Below the pieces are notes generated by a model, which made no database searches, had not been told where the DNA came from, and was given only the letters and a program-made list of their open reading frames with translations. 64,000 nucleotides of DNA, from contig JBKEBQ010000017.1 in the NCBI GenBank assembly GCA_047973225.1, positions 15,521-79,520 on the forward strand. Direction: 5' to 3'. Within the stretch, counting starts at the first letter, position 1. Every line of letters starts with the position of its first letter. This document shows, piece by piece, positions 17,702-25,841 of this stretch. The DNA comes from JBKEBQ01 sp047973225. Its GTDB lineage: Bacteria > Bacillota_I > Bacilli_A > Erysipelotrichales > Erysipelotrichaceae. The position numbers were made by a program, and so were the translations under genes.

Positions 17702-18085
17702 TTAGAAGTTTATAGATAAATAGCTTCGCCGTGAAGTAATCGTTGCAGAAAAACCGTTTAGATTGATACCACTATTATAAGTAAAATGCATTTTTGTGTA
17801 ATTTATGCCACCAGAAACATAGCTAGTGTACTTTACAGAGGAAATCCAATTCGGCCAATTTGCCCAATTTTTGTTGTATTGCGTATAGGTTTTATTTTTG
17901 AGTGGATCGCCTTCTACATAGTAGTGAGCGCCGAGAACTTTCCAACCAAAAGCATTGAGCCCCCATGCTGCTTGATGATACTTGCGTCTAGCAGCTTCAA
18001 TTTGCGAATGGTTTGTCGAATACATACCAAAGAGAACAGCAATACAAAAACCGGACAACCAAAATTTTCGTAGTAATTTTTTCAT
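17702..18085 (-). CDS. Secreted aromatic-rich small protein, putative bacteriocin
   Basis: A 127-residue protein with a clear Sec signal peptide: basic MKKLLRKF, a hydrophobic core to about residue 24 and a likely cut after IEA near residue 33. The mature part of about 90 residues is rich in Trp, Tyr, Asn and Gly (WGLNAFGWKV, NKNWANWPNWI) and has no cysteine. It ends with beta-strand-like repeats of Ser/Thr. AAGGGAG sits before the ATG at 18085. I do not recognise the family; size, signal and partner transporter resemble lactococcin 972 systems, but its core does not match that family. The antibacterial role is inferred. Confidence 0.7.
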   Translation of the reverse strand: MKKLLRKFWLSGFCIAVLFGMYSTNHSQIEAARRKYHQAAWGLNAFGWKVLGAHYYVEGDPLKNKTYTQYNKNWANWPNWISSVKYTSYVSGGINYTKMHFTYNSGINLNGFSATITSRRSYLSINF

Positions 18086-18213
18086 TTTTCTCCCTTCTTT
18101 AGTTAAAAGCATACCTCATCAAAGTAATATAGATGAGGATGATATTAATTTTCTACCTTCCAATAAAAGATACACTTTTTTTCTTGTCTGTCCTGAACAA
18201 AATGTTTAATGTA

Positions 18214-18233
18214 ATCTTGAGAATGATCAAGAT
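18214..18233. promoter_or_regulatory. Inverted repeat upstream of the putative bacteriocin gene
   Basis: ATCTTGA-6-TCAAGAT, a perfect 7-base dyad about 130 bases before the minus-strand start at 18085. A second, hairpin-forming repeat (CCTCATC at 18114-18120 with GATGAGG at 18132-18138) lies in the presumed 5' untranslated region. Either could bind a regulator; no assignment is possible from sequence alone. Confidence 0.4.
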
Positions 18234-18384
18234 AATTTTATCGATTTGATTGTAACACATACATATGGCTTTTTTTACTTAAATGTAAATGGATTATTAC
18301 AAGTACAAATGACTAGATATCATGCAGTTGAGATGGTTCTGTTTATAAAATATAGTATACTTATAACAGAAGTGAGGTGGATTG

Positions 18385-18567
18385 ATGAAAGTGATAAATG
18401 AATCGTATCTACATGGATCGCTTGACAGGATAAGTGAACTAGTGGATGCATATGAACAAGTATTGATAAAAAGAACAGGCAAAAATGCCATTATGATGAT
18501 AACTTTACAAGAATATAATAAACTAAAAAAGCTACAGTATCAATTTGAAATGATGCATAAGAAATAA
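18385..18567 (+). CDS. Phd/YefM-like antitoxin, without an adjacent toxin
   Basis: A 60-residue protein, MKVINESYLHG start, then EQVLIKRTGKNAIMMITLQEY. This matches the core strand-helix pattern of Phd/YefM antitoxins (the usual form is a strand with R-x-G-K/N-A-V-L followed by EEY). The C-terminal toxin-neutralising helix is short. GAGGTGG precedes the ATG. No RelE/Doc-like toxin gene lies on either side: a tsaC gene follows 69 bases later. It may be an orphan regulator or act in trans. Confidence 0.6.
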   Translation: MKVINESYLHGSLDRISELVDAYEQVLIKRTGKNAIMMITLQEYNKLKKLQYQFEMMHKK

Positions 18568-18636
18568 ACGAAATATATACTTGTCGGGTTAGAAAATGAT
18601 ATGATGATAATGGTTTTGAAAGTTAGGACGTGAGTA

Positions 18637-19248
18637 ATGAATACACATATTTTTAAACAGAATGAATTGGACGAGGTACGCAAGTGGATTCTTGCTGGAA
18701 AAGTAGTGGCATTTCCTACCGACACGGTGTTTGGTGTTGGTGTTGTGTGGGATAATGAAGCTGCTTTGAAACGCTTGAAGTTATCAAAAAAACGAAGCGA
18801 AGATAAACCCATTCCACTTATGGTATCTTCATTTCAACAAATCGAAGAAGTTGCTTATGTGAATGCAGTGGCAAAAAAAGTAATTGCTAAATTTATGCCT
18901 GGAGGATGTACCATTATTTTAAAGAAGAAAAAGCACATTCCAGAATATGTTAGTAATGGTTTTGATACGATTGCGATTCGCATGCCAGATGATGATTTTT
19001 TATTGTCAATATTAAAAGAAAAGGCAATGCTTGTTACCAGTGCGAATATCAGTGGCGAAGAAACAGCTAAGAGTCAAGAAGAGGTGTTATTACAACTAAA
19101 TGGACGCATTGATGCCATTGTTTTGGGTGAGGCAGGAGGCGGGATAGCCTCCAGTATTATTGATCTGAGTGAGAGACCTTACCAAGTGATTCGTGAAGGA
19201 TTGATTTCTGTAAAAGAAATTAAAAAATTAATAGAGGAGGATGTATGA
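18637..19248 (+). CDS. tsaC: L-threonylcarbamoyladenylate synthase (Sua5/YrdC)
   Basis: Makes threonylcarbamoyl-AMP from threonine, bicarbonate and ATP, the first step of t6A37 tRNA modification. The 203-residue protein has the family's FPTDTVFGVG near residue 29, KRSEDKPIPLMV and the LVTSANISGE near residue 132. It is the short YrdC-like form, lacking the extra Sua5 domain. A weak AGGACGTGAG site precedes the ATG. Its stop overlaps the rpiB start (four bases), and tsaC-rpiB-glyA is a common Firmicutes order. Confidence 0.92.
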   Translation: MNTHIFKQNELDEVRKWILAGKVVAFPTDTVFGVGVVWDNEAALKRLKLSKKRSEDKPIPLMVSSFQQIEEVAYVNAVAKKVIAKFMPGGCTIILKKKKHIPEYVSNGFDTIAIRMPDDDFLLSILKEKAMLVTSANISGEETAKSQEEVLLQLNGRIDAIVLGEAGGGIASSIIDLSERPYQVIREGLISVKEIKKLIEEDV

Positions 19249-19694
19249 AAATAGCAGTAGCATGCGATCATGGAGCTTTTGAATATAAAGAACGAGTAAA
19301 AAGCATCGTGATTGAAATGGGGTATGAAGTAGAAGATTTTGGATGTTATGACAAAACATCCATTGATTATCCAGATGTTATTTATCCAGCCGCAAAGTCA
19401 GTGGCGCAAGGAAAAAATGATCTAGGAATTGTATTATGTGGAACGGGAATTGGCGCGAGTATTAGTGCGAATAAAGTAAAAGGAATTCGCTGTGCGCTGG
19501 TGAGTGATATCTTTAGCGCACATACCACAAAAGAACACAACGATTCCAACGTGCTTGCCTTAGGACAAAGGGTAGTGGGAGAGTCGATCATGGAGGAAAT
19601 TGTGAGAACTTGGTTACAGACCCCGTTTTCGCAAGATGAACGTCACAAAAAAAGAATTCAAAAAGTAAAAGAAATTGAAATCAAGGAGGGATGA
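19245..19694 (+). CDS. rpiB: Ribose-5-phosphate isomerase B
   Basis: Interconverts ribose 5-phosphate and ribulose 5-phosphate in the pentose phosphate pathway. The 149 residues show the family's ACDHGAFEYKE at the start, CGTGIGASISANK near residue 66 (with the catalytic cysteine) and HNDSNVLALGQRVVG near 99. GGAGGAT precedes the ATG and the start overlaps tsaC by four bases. A LacAB galactose-6-phosphate isomerase would look similar, but there is no lac operon here, so RpiB is the better name. Confidence 0.9.
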   Translation: MKIAVACDHGAFEYKERVKSIVIEMGYEVEDFGCYDKTSIDYPDVIYPAAKSVAQGKNDLGIVLCGTGIGASISANKVKGIRCALVSDIFSAHTTKEHNDSNVLALGQRVVGESIMEEIVRTWLQTPFSQDERHKKRIQKVKEIEIKEG

Positions 19695-19699
19695 TAAAG

Positions 19700-20929
19700 A
19701 TGATTGATTTAGAACTACAAAAGGCGATGGATTTAGAAGCAGATCGTCAGGTACACAATATTGAATTGATTGCTTCTGAGAATTATGTTTCAAAAGATGT
19801 TTTAAAAGCGGCGGGATCAATTTTAACGAATAAATATGCAGAAGGATATCCAGGTAGACGATATTATGGTGGTTGCGAGTTTGTCGATATGGCTGAAAAT
19901 TTAGCAATTCAAAGGTTGAAAGAAATTTATGGTTGTGAGCATGCGAATGTACAACCGCATTCAGGATCTCAGGCAAACATGGCAGTATATATGAGCATAT
20001 TAAAACCAGGTGATAAAGTGTTGGGTATGGATTTGGCCGCTGGAGGACATTTGACACATGGGCATCCGTTAAATTTTTCAGGTACATTATATAACTTTAT
20101 CGCCTATGGCGTTGATAAGGATAGTGAAGAGATTGACTATGAAGCGCTGGAAACAATCGCAAGGCGGGAACAACCGAAGTTAATTGTTGCTGGAGCAAGT
20201 GCTTATTCAAAGATTATTGATTTTGCAAGAATAGGTAAAATTGCCAAAAAAATCGGTGCTTATTATATGGTGGATATGGCACATATTGCGGGACTTGTAG
20301 CGGCGGGATTGCATCCATCACCGATTCCTCATGCAGATTTTGTTACAAGTACAACCCATAAAACATTGCGTGGACCTCGCGGAGGCATCATTTTATGCAA
20401 AGCGAAATTTGCAAAAGGTTTAGATCGCAATGTCTTTCCTGGAATGCAAGGAGGACCACTCATGCATATTATTGCAGCAAAAGCAGTATGTTTTTATGAA
20501 GCATTACAGCCTGCATTTAAGGTCTATCAGCAACAAGTTTTAAAAAATATGAAAGTGCTCGAAATAGTTTTGCGGGATGAAGGCTTTCGTATTGTTGCGA
20601 ATGGGAGCGAGAATCACTTGTTGTTGGTGGATGTAAAAACAGCGTTTGGATTGAGTGGTAAAGCATGTGAGAAAGCTTTGGATATGGCAGGTATAACGTG
20701 TAATAAAAATAGCATTCCCTTTGATGAAGAAAAACCATTAATAACCAGCGGTATTCGTGTGGGCAGTGCAGCAATGACATCTCGTGGATTTAAAGAAAAG
20801 GAGTTTGCGATGGTTGGAAAATGGATTGCTCGTGCAATTAAGAATATTACAAATGAAAAAGAATTGAAAAAAATACGTGAGGAAGTATATGCGCTAAGCG
20901 AACAATATCCTATTGTCCGTGAAGAATAA
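19700..20929 (+). CDS. glyA: Serine hydroxymethyltransferase
   Basis: PLP enzyme that converts serine and tetrahydrofolate to glycine and methylene-THF, the main one-carbon source. The 409-residue protein contains the conserved IELIASENYVS, PHSGSQANMAVY, HLTHGHPLNFSG and the PLP lysine in STTHKTLRGPRGG near residue 223. The ATG at 19700 is preferred over one at 19691 because AAGGAGGG directly abuts the latter and is properly spaced for 19700. The gene follows rpiB by five bases and ends in a terminator. Confidence 0.95.
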   Translation: MIDLELQKAMDLEADRQVHNIELIASENYVSKDVLKAAGSILTNKYAEGYPGRRYYGGCEFVDMAENLAIQRLKEIYGCEHANVQPHSGSQANMAVYMSILKPGDKVLGMDLAAGGHLTHGHPLNFSGTLYNFIAYGVDKDSEEIDYEALETIARREQPKLIVAGASAYSKIIDFARIGKIAKKIGAYYMVDMAHIAGLVAAGLHPSPIPHADFVTSTTHKTLRGPRGGIILCKAKFAKGLDRNVFPGMQGGPLMHIIAAKAVCFYEALQPAFKVYQQQVLKNMKVLEIVLRDEGFRIVANGSENHLLLVDVKTAFGLSGKACEKALDMAGITCNKNSIPFDEEKPLITSGIRVGSAAMTSRGFKEKEFAMVGKWIARAIKNITNEKELKKIREEVYALSEQYPIVREE

Positions 20930-20933
20930 CGAT

Positions 20934-20960
20934 AAAAGCACTTCAAAATAGTGCTTTTTA
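20934..20960 (+). terminator. Terminator of the tsaC-rpiB-glyA operon
   Basis: AAAAGCACT (20934-20942) pairs with AGTGCTTTT (20950-20958), loop of seven bases, followed by T residues. It begins four bases after the glyA stop. Confidence 0.8.
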
Positions 20961-20993
20961 TGTTAGAATAAGTAAGAATAAAAAGGAGTTATC

Positions 20994-21740
20994 ATGAAAA
21001 AACGATTGAGTTTATTGCTTTGTTTTGTATTTTTTATAAGTGCATGCGCAAATACAAAAGAAGAAAAAAAAGAAGAGAAAAAGGAAACGGACACCCAAGA
21101 AAAAACAGAAAAAAAAGAACTGACAAGTTTATTGCAGTTTCAAGAAACGTATCCTGATGACCAACCGGTTGCGACGATACAAACAGATTATGGAGAAATA
21201 GTAATTGTGCTATTTCCCAAACAAGCACCGAAAGCGGTAGAGAACTTTTCTACACACGCAAAAAATGGGTATTATGATGGAGTGACCTTTCATCGTATTA
21301 TTGAAGATTTTATGATTCAAGGTGGAGACCCCAAGGGAGATGGTACTGGGGGAGAGAGTATTTGGAAAGAAGGCTTTGCAGAAGAAATTACGTATGAGCT
21401 TTATCATTTCAAAGGGGCATTGGCAATGGCACGAACAAGTGCACCATCAAGTCAAGGTAGCCAATTCTATATTGTACAATCTGCGAATACCGCATTAGCT
21501 TATCAATACGATACGATTGTGGAAGAAAAGTATGCTGAAGTTGGTGGAACCTCAAATTTGGATGGTAATTATACGGTGTTTGGTCAAACGATAGCTGGTC
21601 TTGATGTCGTCGATGCGATTGCAAAGGTTGAAAAGACGGATGAAGTAGATGCTTCAGGTTCAAAAAGTGTAGCAAAAAATCCAGTTTATATTAAGACGAT
21701 TACGATGAGTACGTATGGTGAGTACCATAAAACAAAATAA
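20994..21740 (+). CDS. Cyclophilin-type peptidyl-prolyl isomerase lipoprotein
   Basis: A membrane-anchored proline isomerase outside the cell. The first 18 residues form a lipoprotein signal with lipobox ISAC (Cys18). A very charged linker of Lys/Glu/Thr follows (about 20-45), then a cyclophilin domain with VTFHRIIEDFMIQGGDPKG (about 96-114) and SQGSQFYIVQS. Length is 248 residues. AAGGAG precedes the ATG. The gene has its own terminator upstream and a weak hairpin with a T run downstream. It probably helps fold secreted proteins; the physiological client is unknown. Confidence 0.9.
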   Translation: MKKRLSLLLCFVFFISACANTKEEKKEEKKETDTQEKTEKKELTSLLQFQETYPDDQPVATIQTDYGEIVIVLFPKQAPKAVENFSTHAKNGYYDGVTFHRIIEDFMIQGGDPKGDGTGGESIWKEGFAEEITYELYHFKGALAMARTSAPSSQGSQFYIVQSANTALAYQYDTIVEEKYAEVGGTSNLDGNYTVFGQTIAGLDVVDAIAKVEKTDEVDASGSKSVAKNPVYIKTITMSTYGEYHKTK

Positions 21741-21848
21741 ATGAAATGGTGACGCAAGTGAACATTGTGTTGCTTTTTTTAGAAAGATTGGTGGATAAAA
21801 TAGGAAGATATCGTAATTTTTGGTATACTATAAAAAAGGATGTGAAAC

Positions 21849-22685
21849 ATGAAAAAACCAATTATTGCAATGATGTATGATTTTGATAAAACATTATGCA
21901 CAAAAGATATGCAAGAATATTCTTTTATACCAAGGGTAAATATGGATGCGGTATCGTTTTGGCAAGAAGTCACAAAACTTGCTGAAAAAGAAAAGATGGA
22001 TCGCATTTTAAGTTATATGTATTATATGCTACGTAAAGCCAATGAGCGGGATGTTCCAATCCGTCGGAGGGATTTTAAAAAAGCAGGACATCATGTAGAA
22101 TTGTTTCAAGGTGTAGACTCTTGGTTTGAGCGAATCAATGCATATGGAAAGTCTATTGGTGTTGAAATAGAACACTATATTATATCAAGTGGGTTGAAAG
22201 AGATTATTGAGGGTACCAGTATTGCCGATAAATTCAAGAAAATATATGCTTGTGAATTTCATTATAATGCGAACGAAGTTGCCGATTGGCCAGCATTAAC
22301 CGTTAATTATACAAATAAAACACAATTTTTGTTTCGTATAAATAAAGGTGTTTTAGAAGTTTTTGAAGATGAACCGTTGAATGAATTTGTGGAAGATATT
22401 GATCGTAGAATTCCCTTTCGTAATATGATTTATATTGGCGATGGACTTACCGATGTTCCGTGCATGAAGTTGGTCAAAGAAAATGGTGGGCAATCGATTG
22501 CAGTATATACGCAAAAAGAAAAAGTAGAACATTTGTTGCACCATCGTCGTGTTGATTTTATATGTGAAGCAAACTATGGTGAGGGTAGTGAGATGGAAAG
22601 GTTAATACACATGATTCTTCAAAAAATGAAGGTAGTAGAAGCATTGGTGAGTTATAACCATAAACAACGTAAGTTAAGTATATAA
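21849..22685 (+). CDS. HAD-superfamily phosphatase (phosphoserine-phosphatase-like)
   Basis: The 278-residue protein has the HAD motif I as YDFDKTL (nucleophile and general acid aspartates at residues 10 and 12), motif II in HYIISSGLKE and motif IV as YIGDGLTDVPC. A helical cap of about 70 residues lies between motif I and II. The class is HAD-IB-like, with no family-specific substrate residues that I recognise. AAGGATGTG precedes the ATG and a TATACT promoter stands about 25 bases upstream. It is monocistronic; the promoter of ispD follows 85 bases after its stop. Confidence 0.82.
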   Translation: MKKPIIAMMYDFDKTLCTKDMQEYSFIPRVNMDAVSFWQEVTKLAEKEKMDRILSYMYYMLRKANERDVPIRRRDFKKAGHHVELFQGVDSWFERINAYGKSIGVEIEHYIISSGLKEIIEGTSIADKFKKIYACEFHYNANEVADWPALTVNYTNKTQFLFRINKGVLEVFEDEPLNEFVEDIDRRIPFRNMIYIGDGLTDVPCMKLVKENGGQSIAVYTQKEKVEHLLHHRRVDFICEANYGEGSEMERLIHMILQKMKVVEALVSYNHKQRKLSI

Positions 22686-22769
22686 CAAATAAAAAGGGGC
22701 ATTACGATTTATGTGAAGCTCTTTTTTACTTTAAAAACGAATAAAAAACATTTCATAAGGCATATTTTG

Positions 22770-22778
22770 TGGTATGAT
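22770..22778 (+). promoter_or_regulatory. Extended -10 promoter giving a leaderless ispD transcript
   Basis: TGG plus TATGAT ends exactly six bases before the ispD ATG at 22785, and no ribosome binding site lies in between. The predicted transcript start coincides with the start codon. Confidence 0.6.
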
Positions 22779-22784
22779 TTTTAT

Positions 22785-23423
22785 ATGAACTATAGCGTAA
22801 TTGTCGTGGCAGCCGGTAAGGGAAAAAGAGCCAATTTAGGATACAATAAAGTGCTTTATAAGCAAGGCATTGAAACAATTATTGAAAAAACGATGGCACT
22901 TTTTTTAGCGGATGAAGAATGTAAAGAAATAATTTTAGTCGTTTCTGAGGGAGAAAAGGAAGCATTCCAAAACATATTTATCAATCAAATGATAACGTAT
23001 GTAGAAGGAGGAAAAACCAGACAGGAAAGCGTATATAATGGGCTGAAAGTGGTAAACAGTGACTATGTTATGATTCATGATGGCGCAAGACCGTATCTTC
23101 AAGAGAATACACTACAAAAGTTAAAGGACACGCTACAAGAAGAAGTTGCTTGTTTATTAATGGTGGCAGTTGTGGATACAATTAAAATAGTGAAAGATGG
23201 ATATGTTCAAACAACACTAGAAAGAGCAATGCTGTATGCAGCACAAACACCACAATGCTTTTTAACGAGTGTTATTTTAAAGGCTCATGAAAAAGCAAGA
23301 GCAGAAGAATTTGTTGGTAGTGATGACGCACAGCTTGTTGAGCGCTACAGTGAAGCAAGAGTGAAGGTGGTTAAGGGCGAGTATAGCAACAAAAAAATAA
23401 CGAATGAAAATGATATAAAGTAA
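22785..23423 (+). CDS. ispD: 2-C-methyl-D-erythritol 4-phosphate cytidylyltransferase
   Basis: Transfers CMP to methylerythritol phosphate, third step of the MEP pathway. The protein starts MNYSVIVVAAGKGKRANLGYN, containing the CTP-binding glycine loop, then has HDGARPYL near residue 102 and AQTPQCFLT near residue 152. Length is 212 residues, a little short of the usual 225-230 because the C-terminal end is clipped to NENDIK. The ATG at 22785 fits the family N-terminus; the frame remains open upstream but adds unsupported residues. A four-codon-spaced terminator follows. Confidence 0.92.
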   Translation: MNYSVIVVAAGKGKRANLGYNKVLYKQGIETIIEKTMALFLADEECKEIILVVSEGEKEAFQNIFINQMITYVEGGKTRQESVYNGLKVVNSDYVMIHDGARPYLQENTLQKLKDTLQEEVACLLMVAVVDTIKIVKDGYVQTTLERAMLYAAQTPQCFLTSVILKAHEKARAEEFVGSDDAQLVERYSEARVKVVKGEYSNKKITNENDIK

Positions 23424-23435
23424 TAGAAAACAGTG

Positions 23436-23463
23436 AAAACAAGATGAAAATCTTGTTTTTTTG
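23436..23463 (+). terminator. Terminator of ispD
   Basis: AAAACAAGA (23436-23444) pairs with TCTTGTTTT (23451-23459) and is followed by a T run. Confidence 0.8.
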
Positions 23464-23528
23464 TTTAAAATTCAGTTTTTATTTGTAAAGTTATACATAT
23501 TTATTTATGATGAAATTGGGAGAATGAT

Positions 23529-24143
23529 ATGTATAAAAATATTATTTTTGATATGGGAAATGTTCTCATTGATTATGTTCCAGAATATATATTATCAAAT
23601 TTCACAACAGATGCTAAAACGATTGACGTATTGGCAACATTAATTTTTCATGATGAAACATGGTCTTTGCTAGATAAGGGAGAATTGACATGGGAAGAAG
23701 CGAAAGCAATCACATTTTCTAGGATACCAAAGGAGTTGCATGCACTATCCAAGGAAGTTTATGACTACTGGTTTGATTACAAAGAGGAAAATAAAGAAAT
23801 GCTCATGTTGATCAAAAAATTAAAGGAGCAAGGTTATAAGTTATTTGTCTGCTCAAATGCGGCAAGTAATATTCATGAATACAAAGATCGTTTTGAAGTG
23901 TTTAAGTATTTTGATGATATCGTATTTTCAGCAGATATCAAAATCGCAAAACCAGATAATAAAATATTTCATTATTTACTTCATAAAAATCATTTAGAAC
24001 CTGCGCAGTGTTTATTTGTTGATGATCTTTTAATAAACATAAAGGCGGCTAAAAGGTGTGGAATAGCGGGTTATCATTATAATGGCAATGTGAATTTATT
24101 TACTAAATATTTACAAGCGATTGATGTTTTGAAAAGACCCTAA
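23529..24143 (+). CDS. HAD-IA family hydrolase (YihX-like)
   Basis: A 204-residue phosphatase-like protein: motif I IIFDMGNVLIDY near residue 5, a helical cap, motif II LFVCSNAASN near residue 108, motif III lysine in IKIAKPDNKIF and motif IV CLFVDDLLINI near residue 165. The pattern DxGN/NV is typical of the HAD-IA (epoxide hydrolase N-terminal/YihX) group, which dephosphorylates small sugar phosphates. GGGAGAATG stands before the ATG. Its stop codon lies within the terminator stem. The substrate is not predictable. Confidence 0.85.
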   Translation: MYKNIIFDMGNVLIDYVPEYILSNFTTDAKTIDVLATLIFHDETWSLLDKGELTWEEAKAITFSRIPKELHALSKEVYDYWFDYKEENKEMLMLIKKLKEQGYKLFVCSNAASNIHEYKDRFEVFKYFDDIVFSADIKIAKPDNKIFHYLLHKNHLEPAQCLFVDDLLINIKAAKRCGIAGYHYNGNVNLFTKYLQAIDVLKRP

Positions 24144-24161
24144 AAAAATTAGGGCCTTTTT
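24138..24161 (+). terminator. Terminator overlapping the end of the HAD gene
   Basis: CCCTAA (24138-24143) pairs with TTAGGG (24149-24154), with GA/CC flanks and a T run; the TAA of the left arm is the stop codon of the HAD gene. Confidence 0.75.
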
Positions 24162-24285
24162 GTATGCCATGCATAGCATCATCTAGAAGTTTAGCAATTG
24201 GTAAAAGTAGGACTAAACATGTGTGAAAATTATGCGAGAAGACATGGCGATCGTAAATTGAAAGCATCAATGGATACTTATGCGA

Positions 24286-25677
24286 TTATAAATCTAAGAA
24301 ACTTTCTAAAATGTTAATGTATTCGTTATTTGTTTCGATGGAGTCAGCTTCTGTAAAAATGCGAAGCAAAGGTTCTGTTCCAGAGAAACGTGCACTTGCC
24401 CAAGAACCATCTTTAAAATAAATTTTAAAACCGTCCATATAATTAATCTTTTCTACCTCTTTTTTAAAATTAGGTATCGCTTTATCAATCATCAACAATT
24501 TTAGAATTTGTTGTTTTTTATTTTCATTGAAATGATAAGCATTTTCACCGACATAAAGTTTTCCATAGGTCTTATATAAATCATCCACAAGTTCAGAGAT
24601 ATGCTTTTTTGTTACACTGATCATTTCCACCAGCAAAGCGGCAGCGAAGATACCATCTTTTCCATGAATGTGACCACGAATTGTAAGACCACCGCTAGAT
24701 TCTCCACCAATGAGAGCATTGTGTTGCTCCATACCAGCTGTGATATGTTTAAAACCAACTGCCGTTTCGATGACTTCTTCTCCATGATCTAATGCGATTT
24801 TATCAATTAAATGTGTGGTTGATAAATTTCGTACAGCAGCCCCTTTCCAACCTTTATACTCTAATAAATAATAGTAAATTAATGAGATTAAAATATTAGG
24901 ATGAATAAAGTTTCCTCGTTCATCAATAATGCCAATTCTATCGGCATCACCATCTGTTGCAATACCCATATGATACGATTCTAATCGCACCATCTCACTT
25001 AATTTATGCAATGTCGCACTTGATGGGGAAGGCAATTTACCACCAAATAAAGTATCATGACGGTCATTAATTACATCAACATCGCAGCGTGCAGTGTTTA
25101 ATATAATAGATAATGAAGTTTTTGATACGCCATGCATAGTATCGATTAAAACTTTTAAATTCGCATTTCGAATAGCTTTGGTGTTAACAAACGCCAAAAT
25201 GGAATCAATATAATCATTTTGTGGTGAAAAATATTTAATTTTTCCCGTATCAATCCCTTCTTCAAAATCGATCATTTTTATTTCTTTCACCTTTGATAAA
25301 TTACTTTCTAATTTGTTTGTGAACATTTCTGTTGCGTCACGCCCTCCTCGTGTAAATAGTTTTACACCATTATAGCTTGCAGGATTATGGCTTGCGGTAA
25401 CAGCAACTCCATATTCTAGATCTAGTTTGTTAATCGCAAACATAATAATTGGAGTAGGGATTGCTTTATTAATAAATAGAACATCAACATGATTGCCAGC
25501 AAATACTTCAGCAATCCATTTTGATGCCAAATCAGACAAGAACCGACGGTCGTAACCAATGATAATTTGCGGTTGCGTAATCTCCATACAAATCGCTTGT
25601 GTAAGTTTTTGTAAGTTTTCTTTCGTAAAGTCTTCCGCAATAATTGCACGCCATCCTCCGGTACCAAATTTTATCAT
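24286..25677 (-). CDS. Phosphoglucomutase/phosphomannomutase (alpha-D-phosphohexomutase)
   Basis: A 463-residue member of the alpha-D-phosphohexomutase family. It begins with FGTGGWRAII, carries the phosphoserine loop GVAVTASHNPASYNG near residue 95, the metal loop DGDADRIGI near residue 240 and the phosphate-binding SGTEPLLRI near the C-terminus. The start at 25677 follows AGGAGG with suitable spacing. It is encoded alone, convergent with the HAD gene. A second, distinct family member lies at 43529; this one, shorter and starting at the FGTGGWR motif, is like archaeal/clostridial PMM/PGM. It would feed glucose-1-P or mannose-1-P to surface sugar synthesis. Confidence 0.9.
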   Translation of the reverse strand: MIKFGTGGWRAIIAEDFTKENLQKLTQAICMEITQPQIIIGYDRRFLSDLASKWIAEVFAGNHVDVLFINKAIPTPIIMFAINKLDLEYGVAVTASHNPASYNGVKLFTRGGRDATEMFTNKLESNLSKVKEIKMIDFEEGIDTGKIKYFSPQNDYIDSILAFVNTKAIRNANLKVLIDTMHGVSKTSLSIILNTARCDVDVINDRHDTLFGGKLPSPSSATLHKLSEMVRLESYHMGIATDGDADRIGIIDERGNFIHPNILISLIYYYLLEYKGWKGAAVRNLSTTHLIDKIALDHGEEVIETAVGFKHITAGMEQHNALIGGESSGGLTIRGHIHGKDGIFAAALLVEMISVTKKHISELVDDLYKTYGKLYVGENAYHFNENKKQQILKLLMIDKAIPNFKKEVEKINYMDGFKIYFKDGSWASARFSGTEPLLRIFTEADSIETNNEYINILESFLDL

Positions 25678-25810
25678 AAAAAAACCTCCATCATTTTCCA
25701 TATTTTAAATCTTAAAATGCATCATTTACAAGAGGTATAGTGAATTTTAAACAAAATGACGGGAAATTCACATTGTAAGAAAAATACTGTGTGCTATTCT
25801 TTAATTAAGA

Positions 25811-25825
25811 ATGAAAGCGTTCTCG
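25811..25825 (+). promoter_or_regulatory. cre-like catabolite-control site before the second ABC importer
   Basis: ATGAAAGCGTTCTCG fits the CcpA-binding consensus WTGNAANCGNWNNCW at all fixed positions but the last. It lies between the presumed promoter and the GAGGAGG ribosome binding site of the binding-protein gene, a typical place for CcpA repression. The HPr encoded at 43194 has the Ser46 needed for CcpA control. Confidence 0.6.
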
Positions 25826-25841
25826 AGGAGGAAAAGAGAAA

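Noticed and set aside
17702..18085. Calling the secreted peptide a lactococcin 972 homologue
   Set aside because: It lacks the W-x-x-G-x-G and Y-S-N-x-x-H-x-S-K-x-H-S core that the relic at 33.5 kb does show.
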